This document shows positions 48,489 to 57,133 of a stretch of 64,000 bases of DNA, piece after piece. Position 1 is the first letter of the stretch; every line of letters begins with the position of its first letter. Below the pieces are notes generated by a model that saw nothing but the letters and a program-made list of their open reading frames with translations, made no database searches and was not told the DNA's origin. Source of the stretch: CAG-791 sp963596015 (GTDB lineage Bacteria > Bacillota > Clostridia > Lachnospirales > Lachnospiraceae); contig CAVBJS010000006.1 in NCBI GenBank assembly GCA_963596015.1, forward strand, positions 11,608 through 75,607, given 5' to 3'. A program made the translations under genes and the position numbers.

Positions 48489-49532
48489 ATGGGAAGATTC
48501 ACAGTGGATACCAAAATGTCTGAAGTGTTTACAGCGCCTGAATTTGCCGGCTATGAGAAATATGTGATCTACGCACCCTCCATGGCCCAGGCTGTGCAGG
48601 AACAGAATGCTGCAGAAGCAGGTGAAATGTCGGAGGAAGCCAGGCAAAATGAGCAGATGGCCATGGCGCCTCTCAAGGCGCTTGCAACGATCGGTTGGAG
48701 CCCGGAGGGAATCGTAAACGGCTTGAATTTCTATGCCGAGGCCAACAGTCAAGGCAGAACAAGAATACATTTTGTATATGATGAGAGTGAGATCGATGAT
48801 CCTTTAAAAAGAGACGTTAATCTGATGCAGATCATACCGGAGGGAGAACTTGATCGTTCTAAGCCTGCGATAGTTCTCAGCGCCGGAGGGGCTTACAATT
48901 CTGTATGTACCATGGTTGAGGCTATGCCTGCAGCAAGACACTTTACAGAGGCGGGTTATCAGGTATTTATGCTTACTTACAGAGTTGGCTGTGATATGGC
49001 GACGCCTAAGGCGATCGATGATCTGGCAAGAGCTGTGAAATATCTGATCGATAATAAGGAAGAGCTAACGATCGATCCTGACAATATATGCTTCGGCGGC
49101 TTCTCCGCAGGGGCTAATCTGATTAGCAATTGGGGCTGCACCAATATTGGTTATAAGAAATATGGTCTTCCAAAGCCGAAGGCAATGTTTCCGGTCTATA
49201 CCTTCATCGATCTTAAGAGCGAGTCAAAGAGGGATGAAAAGGGCGGACTGGTGCCCATGATGTTTGGCCCGGATTACATGGATCACATAGAGGAATACAA
49301 TGTCGTGGATCATATTGATGCCGATTATCCGCCCTGCTATATCGTTTGCGGCAAGGACGATACCACCGTTCCCTGCGCCAATTCCGAGATGATGAAGGAA
49401 AGGCTTGATGCAGCAGGTGTTCCTGCAGTTTTAAACGAAGGAGAGCATGCACAGCATGGCTTTGGGGACGGAACAGGAACAGATGTGGAAGGCTGGCCCG
49501 AAAGAGCAATGGAATTTGTGGCGTCATTGTAA
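48489..49532 (+). CDS. Alpha/beta hydrolase, esterase-like
   Basis: The 347-residue enzyme has a catalytic triad visible as Ser in CFGGFSAGANL, Asp in VCGKDDTTVP and His in HAQHGFGDG. An oxyanion-type stretch VLSAGGAYNS precedes it. The N-terminal 100 residues are helical and unlike the core; the DxxxxVL-type middle resembles acetyl-xylan or BD-FAE-like esterases. No signal peptide, so it is intracellular. Substrate unknown. Confidence 0.8.
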   Translation: MGRFTVDTKMSEVFTAPEFAGYEKYVIYAPSMAQAVQEQNAAEAGEMSEEARQNEQMAMAPLKALATIGWSPEGIVNGLNFYAEANSQGRTRIHFVYDESEIDDPLKRDVNLMQIIPEGELDRSKPAIVLSAGGAYNSVCTMVEAMPAARHFTEAGYQVFMLTYRVGCDMATPKAIDDLARAVKYLIDNKEELTIDPDNICFGGFSAGANLISNWGCTNIGYKKYGLPKPKAMFPVYTFIDLKSESKRDEKGGLVPMMFGPDYMDHIEEYNVVDHIDADYPPCYIVCGKDDTTVPCANSEMMKERLDAAGVPAVLNEGEHAQHGFGDGTGTDVEGWPERAMEFVASL

Positions 49533-49752
49533 TAGAACACTTACAGGGACTTGATCTGAGCGAGAAACTGTTAGAGAATCGGAAATCCGACAGGGTAACA
49601 ATTTCGGCAAACTGTGTATAATTGCGGCTCGGCTCTTCCTTTTTGTGGGGAAAAGGTTTACTATAGGAAACAGTAATTTTGAAAATCTGAATAGAATACA
49701 AGGGGCAGTGGCTGCAGTGATGCTGCGGTACCTGCAGAATGGAGAGTAAGTT

Positions 49753-50376
49753 ATGGCAAAATTCGGCAAGTTTGTAGTAGGATGTGCAGTAGTCGGGGCA
49801 GCAGCAGCCAGTGTTTATCACTATCTGGAGCAGAATTCCAAATCTTCTGTCTGTGATGTGGATGAGCAGGATGATGATTTCGCAGAGGAAACAGAAGAGG
49901 CAGCCGGAGAAGAGGATGCTTTCACACAGGCAGCCAGCCGCACCTATACGACTTTAAAGACCGGTGCCGATGAGGCGATGGCTAAGGTAAAGGAAGCCAT
50001 CGGCCCCAAGGGTGAGAGTGTCTTAAATGTAGTTGGCGAGACCGCCGGCAAGGTAAAGGATGTGGTAGTAGATTCTACCATCCGTATCAAGGATATCGTG
50101 CAGGAAAAGCCTGAAGACGAGGATCCGGAGAATGCAGTACCGGAAGATGATACTTTTGCAGACGAGGCAGAGGCAGAAGAGGAAACCGCTGAGGTCACAG
50201 AAGAGGTTGAGGCCTGCGCTGATGCAGCGGCAGAGGTCGCAGAGGCAGCACAGGCAGCACAGACTGCAGAGGAAACTGCAGAAGATACCGCAGAGGAAGT
50301 GGCAGATTTTGCCGATGTTTCCAATGCTTTTGCCCAGAAGGCAGACAAGGTAGAGAAGTTCTTCGACGAAGAGTAA
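49753..50376 (+). CDS. Hypothetical membrane-anchored acidic protein
   Basis: The 207-residue protein begins with a short hydrophobic segment (KFGKFVVGCAVVGAAAASVYHYL), then long Glu/Asp/Ala-rich sequence. An amphipathic part (TTLKTGADEAMAKVKEAIGPKGE) recalls YtxH-like or phasin-like proteins, but the match is weak. The C-terminal Ala/Glu-rich stretch is low complexity. GGAGAG precedes the ATG. A terminator follows. Confidence 0.65.
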   Translation: MAKFGKFVVGCAVVGAAAASVYHYLEQNSKSSVCDVDEQDDDFAEETEEAAGEEDAFTQAASRTYTTLKTGADEAMAKVKEAIGPKGESVLNVVGETAGKVKDVVVDSTIRIKDIVQEKPEDEDPENAVPEDDTFADEAEAEEETAEVTEEVEACADAAAEVAEAAQAAQTAEETAEDTAEEVADFADVSNAFAQKADKVEKFFDEE

Positions 50377-50441
50377 AATAGCTGCTCTGTTGGAAGGACA
50401 AAAAGAGTATTATAGTTTCAGAGCATCACATTATTATGGTA

Positions 50442-50485
50442 AAAAAGCGCAGCGAGGAAGCTACCTTCTTCGCCGCGCTTTTTGT
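50442..50485 (+). terminator. Terminator
   Basis: AAAAAGCGC pairs with GCGCTTTTT at the ends, with inner GCGA/TCGC-type pairing. Confidence 0.75.
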
Positions 50486-50509
50486 GGGCAAAGGCGTAAG
50501 CACCTTTGC

Positions 50510-50529
50510 CCGGCCGCGCCGGGTTTTTC
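50510..50529 (+). terminator. Second short terminator
   Basis: CCCGGC-CGC-GCCGGG followed by TTTTT. Another small hairpin, GCAAAGG/CCTTTGC, sits just before it, partly sharing bases. Confidence 0.7.
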
Positions 50530-50611
50530 TATGGAGGATCCTGTCTGAAAGAAATTCAAATGGAGCGGAACAGATACAATACTTTCAATCTCATGAGGAG
50601 GGAAAAGATTC

Positions 50612-51991
50612 ATGTCAAAAGAAAAAGTCAAAATCGGAGAAAATCCAATTTATGACGCAAGGGTTCTGGGAACCCCCAGAGTGCTGGTGTTGGGCATACA
50701 GCATATGTTCGCCATGTTCGGTGCAACAGTGCTGGTGCCGGTACTGACAGGTCTTAGTGTCTCCACTACCTTGCTTTTTGCAGGTGTCGGCACTTTGCTG
50801 TTCCATCTGATCTCCAAGAGAAAGGTACCTGCTTTCCTGGGATCTTCCTTTGCTTTCCTGGCAGGCTATGCAGCCATCGCACCTAATCAGGAAGCGGAGC
50901 TTTTGCCCTATGCCTGCTTTGGCGTGGCTGTGGCCGGTCTGATCTATCTGATCCTGGCAGCACTCTTTAAGGTATTCGGCGCCAACAAGGTTATGCGCTA
51001 TTTCCCGCCGGTAGTTACCGGACCCATCATCATCGCCATCGGCCTTAACCTGTCCCAGTCTGCTATTGATAATTGCGCATCCAACTGGTGGATCGCACTG
51101 GTGGCTATCGCTATCATCGTTATCTGCAATGTATGGGGCAAGGGCATGATCAAGATCATTCCCATCATCATGGGCGTGGTTGGCTCCTATCTGGTAGCGG
51201 CAGTCGCAGGTCTGATCGATTTCACCCCTGTGGCAGAGGCTGCATGGATCGGCCTTCCCGTGGATTATTCCCGTACCGTATTTGCTATCTTCACAGACGG
51301 TAATATGAACACATCCCTGCTTTTGACCAGCGTTATCACCATTGCACCCATTGCTTTTGCAACCATGATGGAGCATATCGGTGATATTTCCGCTATTTCC
51401 TCCACAGTAGGAAAGAATTACATCAAGGATCCCGGACTGCATCGCACCCTGACCGGTGACGGCTTGGCCACCGCCATCGCATCCCTGTTTGGTGCACCTG
51501 CCAATACCACCTACGGCGAGAATACCGGCGTTCTGACACTGACCAAGGTCTATGATCCCATGGTAGTGCGCCTGGCAGCTGTATTTGCCATTATCTTCTC
51601 CTTCTGCCCTAAATTTGCAGCCATCATCGAGGTAATGCCTGCAGCCACCATGGGCGGTATTTCCCTGGTACTTTACGGCATGATCTCTGCAGTAGGTGTG
51701 CGTAACGTGGTAGAGACAAAGGTAGACTTCAGCAAGAGCCGCAATGTCATTATCGCGGCGCTGATCCTGGTACTGTCCATCGGCATCAACTATTCTACAG
51801 CCGGCAGTGTAGGCTTCAGTGTAGGAAGCGTTACCTTAAGCTTCTCCGGTCTGGCAGTAGGTTCCTTTGTAGGTATCGTTCTCAATGCCATTCTGCCCGG
51901 CAAGGATTACAAGTTTGCAGACGAAGAACCCAATACCACCGGTGTGGACTTCGAGATCGTGCAGGGAGAGAGCCTGACAGAGAAAAAGTAA
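50612..51991 (+). CDS. uraA: Uracil/nucleobase permease (NCS2 family)
   Basis: The 459-residue carrier has about 14 helices. NCS2 motifs: LGIQHMFAMFGATVLVPVLTG, FLGSSFAFLAGYAAIAP, GPIIIAIGLNLSQSAI, TIAPIAFATMMEHIGDISAI (conserved Glu), and GAPANTTYGENTGVLTLTKVYDP. The AxTTYGENTGV and GDISAI motifs point to uracil:proton symport. GAGGAGGG precedes the ATG. It is monocistronic between terminators. Confidence 0.93.
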   Translation: MSKEKVKIGENPIYDARVLGTPRVLVLGIQHMFAMFGATVLVPVLTGLSVSTTLLFAGVGTLLFHLISKRKVPAFLGSSFAFLAGYAAIAPNQEAELLPYACFGVAVAGLIYLILAALFKVFGANKVMRYFPPVVTGPIIIAIGLNLSQSAIDNCASNWWIALVAIAIIVICNVWGKGMIKIIPIIMGVVGSYLVAAVAGLIDFTPVAEAAWIGLPVDYSRTVFAIFTDGNMNTSLLLTSVITIAPIAFATMMEHIGDISAISSTVGKNYIKDPGLHRTLTGDGLATAIASLFGAPANTTYGENTGVLTLTKVYDPMVVRLAAVFAIIFSFCPKFAAIIEVMPAATMGGISLVLYGMISAVGVRNVVETKVDFSKSRNVIIAALILVLSIGINYSTAGSVGFSVGSVTLSFSGLAVGSFVGIVLNAILPGKDYKFADEEPNTTGVDFEIVQGESLTEKK

Positions 51992-52059
51992 GCGTATACG
52001 AAAAAGTATAAGAAAGAAAAAAGTGCATTTATCCCGCAGTATGTGGATGATGCATCGGC

Positions 52060-52110
52060 AAAGAAGTGCCGGATATCACGAGAAGGTGTGATATCCGGCA
52101 CTTCTTTGTG
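52060..52110. terminator. Terminator after uraA
   Basis: A perfect 20-bp stem, arms 52060-52079 and 52088-52107, beginning AAAGAAGTGCC. Confidence 0.85.
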
Positions 52111-52184
52111 CGTTAGTACCTACTGTTCAGTCTTTAGTGTTTACTGTTCAGTCCCCAGTCAGGCGGCGAAGTATATCCTACATC

Positions 52185-52213
52185 TTGACTTTTCATAAGA
52201 AATACCTTACATT
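52185..52213 (+). promoter_or_regulatory. Promoter of the GntR-ABC operon
   Basis: TTGACT (52185-52190), 17-base spacer, TACATT (52208-52213). Confidence 0.7.
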
Positions 52214-52214
52214 T

Positions 52215-52239
52215 AGTGTATTAACAGAAATAGTACAGT
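52215..52239 (+). promoter_or_regulatory. Candidate YtrA-type operator
   Basis: AGTGTATTA (52215-52223) and TAGTACAGT (52231-52239) form an inverted repeat with seven of nine positions paired. It starts one base after the -10 box, where a bound repressor would block transcription. The AGTGTA half-site is like that of YtrA regulators. Confidence 0.6.
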
Positions 52240-52277
52240 AAATACAGAAGAATACAAAAGCGAGAAAGGAGAGCCAG

Positions 52278-52646
52278 ATGGTACTGATCGACTATCAGGA
52301 TCCGCGGCCGATCTATGAGCAGATCACGGATAATTACAAAAAGCTCATATTAAAGGGCGCTTTTGAACCCGATGAGCAGATGCCTTCGGTGAGAAATCTC
52401 GCCATGGAACTCTCAACCAACCCCAACACAGTGCAGAGAGCTTATGCGGAATTAGAGAGGCAGGGCTTTATCTATACGGTGAAGGGCCGGGGCAATTTCG
52501 TAAATGGCAGCAAGTCTCTCAAGGAGGAGAGAAAGAAGGAGATCCGGCAAGAGATTGAAAAGCTCCTGCAGGAGGCAGCGGAAATGGGATTTGGCAGAGA
52601 AGAAGTGTTGCCGCAGACAAGCTGCGGCGCAGAAAGGAAACCATGA
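52278..52646 (+). CDS. GntR-family regulator, YtrA subgroup
   Basis: The 122-residue repressor has the winged helix RPIYEQITDNYKKLILKGAFEPDEQMPSVRNLAMELSTNPNTVQRAYAELERQGFIYTVKGRGNFV and only a short helical tail, as in YtrA. First gene of an ABC operon that it probably represses. Its last 12 codons (VLPQTSCGAERKP) are encoded by the repeat hairpin and Shine-Dalgarno of the next gene. The stop overlaps that start by four bases. Confidence 0.9.
   Translation: MVLIDYQDPRPIYEQITDNYKKLILKGAFEPDEQMPSVRNLAMELSTNPNTVQRAYAELERQGFIYTVKGRGNFVNGSKSLKEERKKEIRQEIEKLLQEAAEMGFGREEVLPQTSCGAERKP
52610..52642 (+). repeat. RBS-bearing hairpin repeat inside the 3' end of the GntR gene
   Basis: GCCGCAG (52610-52616) pairs with CTGCGGC (52622-52628), followed by GCAGAAAGGAAACC and the ABC gene's ATG. 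The element is translated as the C-terminus of the upstream regulator. Confidence 0.8.
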
Positions 52647-53548
52647 TCGATATTAAAAATCTGGAAAAGTCTTTTGGTGAAAATAAGGCTGTTGATCAGA
52701 TCAACCTTTCCATTCAGGAGCGTCAGGTTTTTGGACTGATCGGTACCAATGGCGCGGGAAAGAGTACCCTGCTTCGGATGGCGGCAGGGGTACTGCGGCC
52801 GGATGGGGGATCGGTATGCATAGACGGCCTGCCGGTCTATGATAATCCACAGGCTAAGAAAAAACTGTTTTTTATCCCGGACGAACCCTATTTTTTCCCC
52901 AATGCCAGTGCCGTGGATATGCGGGAGTATTATGGCCATATTTATGATGACTTTGACAAAAGCAGGTTCGACCACTATCTGGAGGATTTTGGTCTGAAGC
53001 CGTCAGATAAGATCCAACACTATTCCAAGGGAATGCGCAAGCAGCTGGCGGTGCTTTTGGGGGTCTGTGCCGGCACATCCTATCTTCTCTGTGACGAGAC
53101 CTTTGACGGTCTTGATCCGGTGATGCGCCAGGGTGTGAAGAGTATTTTTGCCAAGGATATGGAAGAGCGGGGGCTGACCCCCATTATCGCATCCCATAAC
53201 CTGCGGGAGTTAGAGGATATCTGCGACCATGTAGGTCTTTTGCACAAGGGCGGTGTCCTTTTGTCAGAGGATGTGGAATCCATGAAGCTGGGGATCCAGA
53301 AAGTACAGTGCGTCTTTGAGGATCCACAGGAGGCGGAAACGGTCATAGGTAAGTTGCAGGTGATGAAGCATGAGACCCGGGGGCGGCTTCATACCCTGAC
53401 GGTAAAAGAAAGCCGGGAGAAGGTGGAGGAGGTCTTTGCGGGGGTTAAGACCCTGTTTTATGAAATACTTCCTCTGTCTTTAGAGGAGATCTTTATCAGC
53501 GAAACGGAGGTAGCAGGCTATGATGTCAAAAAACTCATCCTCGGTTAA
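52643..53548 (+). CDS. ABC transporter ATP-binding protein
   Basis: The 301-residue ATPase has Walker A GTNGAGKST, Walker B-region YLLCDETFDGLDP (Glu present), and signature HYSKGMRKQ (Ser-Lys-Gly for the usual SGG, common in ABC-2 ATPases). C-terminal 80 residues form an extra domain. Partner of the large permease that follows with a 29-base overlap. Confidence 0.92.
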   Translation: MIDIKNLEKSFGENKAVDQINLSIQERQVFGLIGTNGAGKSTLLRMAAGVLRPDGGSVCIDGLPVYDNPQAKKKLFFIPDEPYFFPNASAVDMREYYGHIYDDFDKSRFDHYLEDFGLKPSDKIQHYSKGMRKQLAVLLGVCAGTSYLLCDETFDGLDPVMRQGVKSIFAKDMEERGLTPIIASHNLRELEDICDHVGLLHKGGVLLSEDVESMKLGIQKVQCVFEDPQEAETVIGKLQVMKHETRGRLHTLTVKESREKVEEVFAGVKTLFYEILPLSLEEIFISETEVAGYDVKKLILG

Positions 53549-55799
53549 AACCATTTCTGTGAGAGGCATGCAACGGGAGTTGTTTCGACGGCGCATCTGG
53601 GTAGCGGTGCTTTCCTGCCTGTTTTTCCTGTTGTATTATCCGGCAGGGGTCATTATGCTGATCACCGGTGTACAGGCCAAAAGCCAGTATTTTCAATATA
53701 CCGCCAGTCAGATGCAATATGCGTCCATGTCCCAGGTATCCAGGTGGATCGGGCTGCAGCAGCCCGGAGTATATTGTGTAGTCGTTTTGGCTGTTTTACT
53801 GGCACTGGAGGGATATTCCTACTTGAATAATCGCCGGAAGCTGGACTTTTACGAGAGCCAGCCGGTACCCGGGACAACCAGATTTTGGGCCATCTATTTA
53901 AACGGGTTGCTGCTGTATGCCATTCCTTATGCGTGCAGTCTTTTGCTTTCCGTTGCCATAGCGGCAGGGATGCACGCTATGAGCGGCCCCATTGCGGTCA
54001 ATGCTTTGTATGCTTTTGTGCGGATCAGCTTCCTGTTTCTGGCAGTATACAGCACGGCTATTCTGGCGGTCATGCTGACAGGCAATCTGTTGGTGGCCGG
54101 CGGGCTTACCGCATTGTTCCTTGGCTTTGAGGAAGTGCTTCGCTATGTGCTTTACCACTATGCCTCTATGTTGCTGCGGACGTTCTATAGTGACGGCATG
54201 AAGGATACGGTTTTTTCCTGCATCGGTGCTTATAACCAGTTCCTGAATACAGACATCTGGCGCCAGGGAATGACCACCACGGAGGAAGGCTATAGGCTTT
54301 ACGGCGTCTATGGGATCGAGATCCCTACCATGGACTTTTTAAGAAAGGCCTTTGTGCAGGGATGGACCTGTGATCTTCGGGTATTGGTGCTGGGAGCGGT
54401 TGCCGTTATCCTCGCCTTTGTCTGCTATAAAAAAAGAAAGACAGAGAGCGCAGGGCGGGCATTGGATTTCCCTATTACCCGTTTTCCCCTTAAACTGGCA
54501 GTGGGCATTCCGGCAGCGCTCTTTGTCGGAGTTCTGATCACCAATATGTATAATGTATCCCGGAAGAGCGCAGCTACGGCTATTACCATGCTGGGTATTG
54601 TTCTGACAGCAGTGCTCTTAGCATGTGCGCTGGAGATCCTGTATGATTTTAATATCCGGTCGGTATTTCGCAGGTTCTGGCAGGCGGGCATCGTGGGTGT
54701 GGCGGCGTTATTGATCTTCTGTATCTATCGTTTTGATCTGACAGGCTATGACCGGTATGTGCCGGATGCGGACAAGGTGGAAAGTGTCACCCTGGTGGGG
54801 GAGGATGCCAACCGGGGATATGTGGACAGCACGCTGGAATATGTTGATTCTTATACCTTCCTGAAGGAACACATGAAGCTGACGGAGATAGAGGCGGTGC
54901 GGGAGATCGCTTTTGCGGGACAACAAAACCGCATCAATAACGACGGACAAAGCTATCAATACGGCTCGGGAGATGCCCAGGGATGGGAGGCTTTGGTCTT
55001 TTACCATATGAAGGATGGCAGGACTATCGCCAGAGCCATCACCATTCCCTATACCATCGATCCCCAGCTCATGAATGCAGTGGTGGGATCAAAGGAGTAT
55101 AAAAAGGCAGTCTATGAGGGAAGTGACAGTCTGAATGAGAAAACCCTTCAGAACCTTGCCCAGAACGGCTATATAGGTTATGACTGCGGCTATGGCACAA
55201 AGCGGAAAGAGGGCGCTTCTTTTGAAGAATTCTATAAAGCATATGCCAAGGATCTGGAGCAATATGACTTCACATTGGCCAGCACCAAGGAGCCGGTAGG
55301 CGTGGTGTATGTGGGATTACAGGAAGGATTCAGCAGTTACAGCTATCTGCTCAATTACGAGATCTACGATACCTATACGAATACCATCGCTTATCTGAAG
55401 GAGCAGGGCATCTATCAGGAGACCGTCCCGTCTGCGGAGCAGTTGGCCAAGCTTTCGGTGGAATACTACGGCCCGGGATCGGGAGAAACAGATGTGGATC
55501 CGGATAACATCGATCCGGGCATGAATGTGGATTATGCCTATACAGACAGCAGCGCCGGCAGCACCAGAAAGACCTATACCGATAAAAAGCAGATGGAAGA
55601 GATCCTGCAGCACGTGGTGTCCGCTTCCAGGACCTGCTATTGGAAATCGGCGCAGATGACAGAGGACTATTTCAGCGTCACCCTGACCCTGGCGGATGAT
55701 TCCGGTGCGGACAGCCAGGGATACCAGAACGTCTGGTATTACGGCTTCAGACCAGGAGAGGTACCGTCTTTTGTCAGTAAGGACCTTGGCGTAAACTGA
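53520..55799 (+). CDS. ABC-2-type permease with large soluble C-terminal domain
   Basis: The 759-residue protein has two groups of helices: about 20-330 (six or so, including LNGLLLYAIPYACSLLLSVAIAAG) and about 325-425. A soluble domain of some 330 residues follows, presumably outside the membrane (YDRYVPDADKVESVTLVGEDANRG, HMKDGRTIARAITIPY). The long domain is typical of the uncharacterised permeases in YtrA-controlled operons. Substrate unknown; antibiotic or cell-envelope stress response is an inference from the YtrA analogy. Start ATGATG with GGAGG upstream. Confidence 0.85.
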   Translation: MMSKNSSSVKTISVRGMQRELFRRRIWVAVLSCLFFLLYYPAGVIMLITGVQAKSQYFQYTASQMQYASMSQVSRWIGLQQPGVYCVVVLAVLLALEGYSYLNNRRKLDFYESQPVPGTTRFWAIYLNGLLLYAIPYACSLLLSVAIAAGMHAMSGPIAVNALYAFVRISFLFLAVYSTAILAVMLTGNLLVAGGLTALFLGFEEVLRYVLYHYASMLLRTFYSDGMKDTVFSCIGAYNQFLNTDIWRQGMTTTEEGYRLYGVYGIEIPTMDFLRKAFVQGWTCDLRVLVLGAVAVILAFVCYKKRKTESAGRALDFPITRFPLKLAVGIPAALFVGVLITNMYNVSRKSAATAITMLGIVLTAVLLACALEILYDFNIRSVFRRFWQAGIVGVAALLIFCIYRFDLTGYDRYVPDADKVESVTLVGEDANRGYVDSTLEYVDSYTFLKEHMKLTEIEAVREIAFAGQQNRINNDGQSYQYGSGDAQGWEALVFYHMKDGRTIARAITIPYTIDPQLMNAVVGSKEYKKAVYEGSDSLNEKTLQNLAQNGYIGYDCGYGTKRKEGASFEEFYKAYAKDLEQYDFTLASTKEPVGVVYVGLQEGFSSYSYLLNYEIYDTYTNTIAYLKEQGIYQETVPSAEQLAKLSVEYYGPGSGETDVDPDNIDPGMNVDYAYTDSSAGSTRKTYTDKKQMEEILQHVVSASRTCYWKSAQMTEDYFSVTLTLADDSGADSQGYQNVWYYGFRPGEVPSFVSKDLGVN

Positions 55800-55824
55800 G
55801 CCGGATCTTAGTATGACTCATAAG

Positions 55825-55884
55825 CGTTGCTGCGCAGACGCCTTCGACAGGACATGCCGTCCGGTCAGCGTCTGAACAGTAACT
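55825..55884 (+). repeat. Second hairpin family, copy 2
   Basis: CAGACGC (55835-55841) pairs with GCGTCTG (55868-55874), followed by AACAGTAAC. It sits between the permease stop and its terminator. Confidence 0.55.
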
Positions 55885-55889
55885 TTCAT

Positions 55890-55923
55890 AACCCTGCCGG
55901 GCCTTCCGGCAGGGTTATTTTAT
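55890..55923 (+). terminator. Terminator of the GntR-ABC operon
   Basis: AACCCTGCCGG (55890-55900) pairs with CCGGCAGGGTT (55906-55916), followed by ATTTTATT. Confidence 0.85.
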
Positions 55924-55951
55924 TGAAGAGAAATGTCGACTGTGTTAACAT
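55923..55951 (+). promoter_or_regulatory. Possible promoter of the purine-salvage genes
   Basis: TTGAAG (55923-55928), 17-base spacer, TAACAT (55946-55951). Confidence 0.45.
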
Positions 55952-55970
55952 GATATGTTAGGAATTGCGG

Positions 55971-56024
55971 CGTTACAGTGCAGACATGGCCGGGCAGCAG
56001 CGCGGCGGAGTAAGAACAGTAACG
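55971..56024 (+). repeat. Second hairpin family, copy 3
   Basis: CGTTAC (55971-55976) pairs with GTAACG (56019-56024); inner ACAGT.../...ACAGT similarity and a GC-rich core. Confidence 0.5.
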
Positions 56025-56056
56025 TTGCAGAAACGAACAGGAGGTGACCTGCCTAA

Positions 56057-56266
56057 ATGAGTAAGATAGCAGCCATGATGATCGTAATCATTGCCTTTGC
56101 ACTGGCCACGGGGCTGTCGGCATTTCTGAGTTTTCGCTCCACCATGAGTAGGAGCAGAGACAGGCAGCAGGCGGAGGCCAGAGAAGCAGTGGAGAATGCA
56201 GCCGGAGAAAGTAGGGACGATAGTAAGACAGCCCGGTCCGGAGAATCTGCAGAGGGAAGTAAATAA
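56057..56266 (+). CDS. Small membrane protein
   Basis: The 69-residue product has one N-terminal helix (IAAMMIVIIAFALATGLSAFLSF) and a charged, Ser/Glu/Arg-rich tail. GGAGGTG lies nine bases before the ATG and the gene is 11 bases from PNP, so it is probably real. No family recognised. Confidence 0.6.
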   Translation: MSKIAAMMIVIIAFALATGLSAFLSFRSTMSRSRDRQQAEAREAVENAAGESRDDSKTARSGESAEGSK

Positions 56267-56277
56267 AGGAGAATATC

Positions 56278-57096
56278 ATGTTAGATAACGTAAAAAAATG
56301 TATCGAAGCCATTCGTGAAAAGACAGATTTCGTGCCCCGGGTGGCGCTGACTTTAGGATCCGGTCTCGGGAATTATGCCGGCAAGGTGCAGGTGGTATGC
56401 GAGATCCCTTACCGGGAATTGTCAGACTTTGACTTCCCGGTCTCCACGGCCCCGGGACATGACGGCCGCTTTATCTTAGGATATGTGGGAAAGACACCGG
56501 TGATCTGCATGAAGGGAAGAGTCCACCTCTATGAAGGATACACAAAGGAGCAGGTGGTGATGCCGGTGCGGGTCATGCAGGGACTGGGGGCGAAGATCCT
56601 GCTTTTGACCAATGCCAGCGGCGGCATTAACCCGGACAATCCGGCAGGTTCTCTTTGCCTTATTAAGGATCATATTTCCTGCTTTGTGCCCAATCCGCTG
56701 ATCGGGCCTAATGATGAAGAGGAAGGGGTACGCTTCCCGGATATGACTGCTGCCTATGACAAAGAATTGCAAAAGCTGGCGCAGGAGGCGGCGGCCAAGG
56801 CAGAGGTAGCGCTTGGCAGCGGTATTTATGTGCAGCTGACCGGTCCTTCCTTTGAAAGTCCTGCGGAGATCCGTATGCTGCGCACTTTGGGAGCGGATAT
56901 GGTAGGCATGAGCACCGTGATAGAAGCGATCACAGCCAGACATATGGGCATGCGGGTGCTTGGTATTTCCCTGATCACCAATCTGGCAGCAGGCATCAGT
57001 CCTATCCCGCTTACCCAGGAGGAAGTGACAGAGGCCGGCAAAGCAGCAGAGGTTAAATTCGAAACTTTGGTGACGGAGATCTTAAAGCAGATGTAG
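56278..57096 (+). CDS. Purine-nucleoside phosphorylase
   Basis: The 272-residue enzyme splits inosine or guanosine with phosphate. Trimeric PNP motifs: TLGSGLGNYAGK (phosphate loop), GRVHLYEGYT, LLTNASGGINP, GIYVQLTGPSFESPAEIRMLRTLGADMVGMSTV and ISLITNLAAG. Directly before an adenosine-type deaminase, forming a purine salvage pair. Confidence 0.94.
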   Translation: MLDNVKKCIEAIREKTDFVPRVALTLGSGLGNYAGKVQVVCEIPYRELSDFDFPVSTAPGHDGRFILGYVGKTPVICMKGRVHLYEGYTKEQVVMPVRVMQGLGAKILLLTNASGGINPDNPAGSLCLIKDHISCFVPNPLIGPNDEEEGVRFPDMTAAYDKELQKLAQEAAAKAEVALGSGIYVQLTGPSFESPAEIRMLRTLGADMVGMSTVIEAITARHMGMRVLGISLITNLAAGISPIPLTQEEVTEAGKAAEVKFETLVTEILKQM

Positions 57097-57097
57097 T

Positions 57098-57133
57098 GCC
57101 GGCAGACAAGCTGCGGCATAGGAAAGGTGAGAA
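57098..57133 (+). repeat. RBS-bearing hairpin repeat, minimal copy
   Basis: GCCGgCAG (57098-57105) pairs with CTGCGGC (57111-57117) with one bulge, followed by ATAGGAAAGGTGA and the ATG. It begins one base after the PNP stop. Confidence 0.75.

Noticed and set aside
49753..50376. Phasin or YtxH assignment for the acidic protein
   Set aside because: Similarity is limited to composition and a short amphipathic stretch, so no family name is given.
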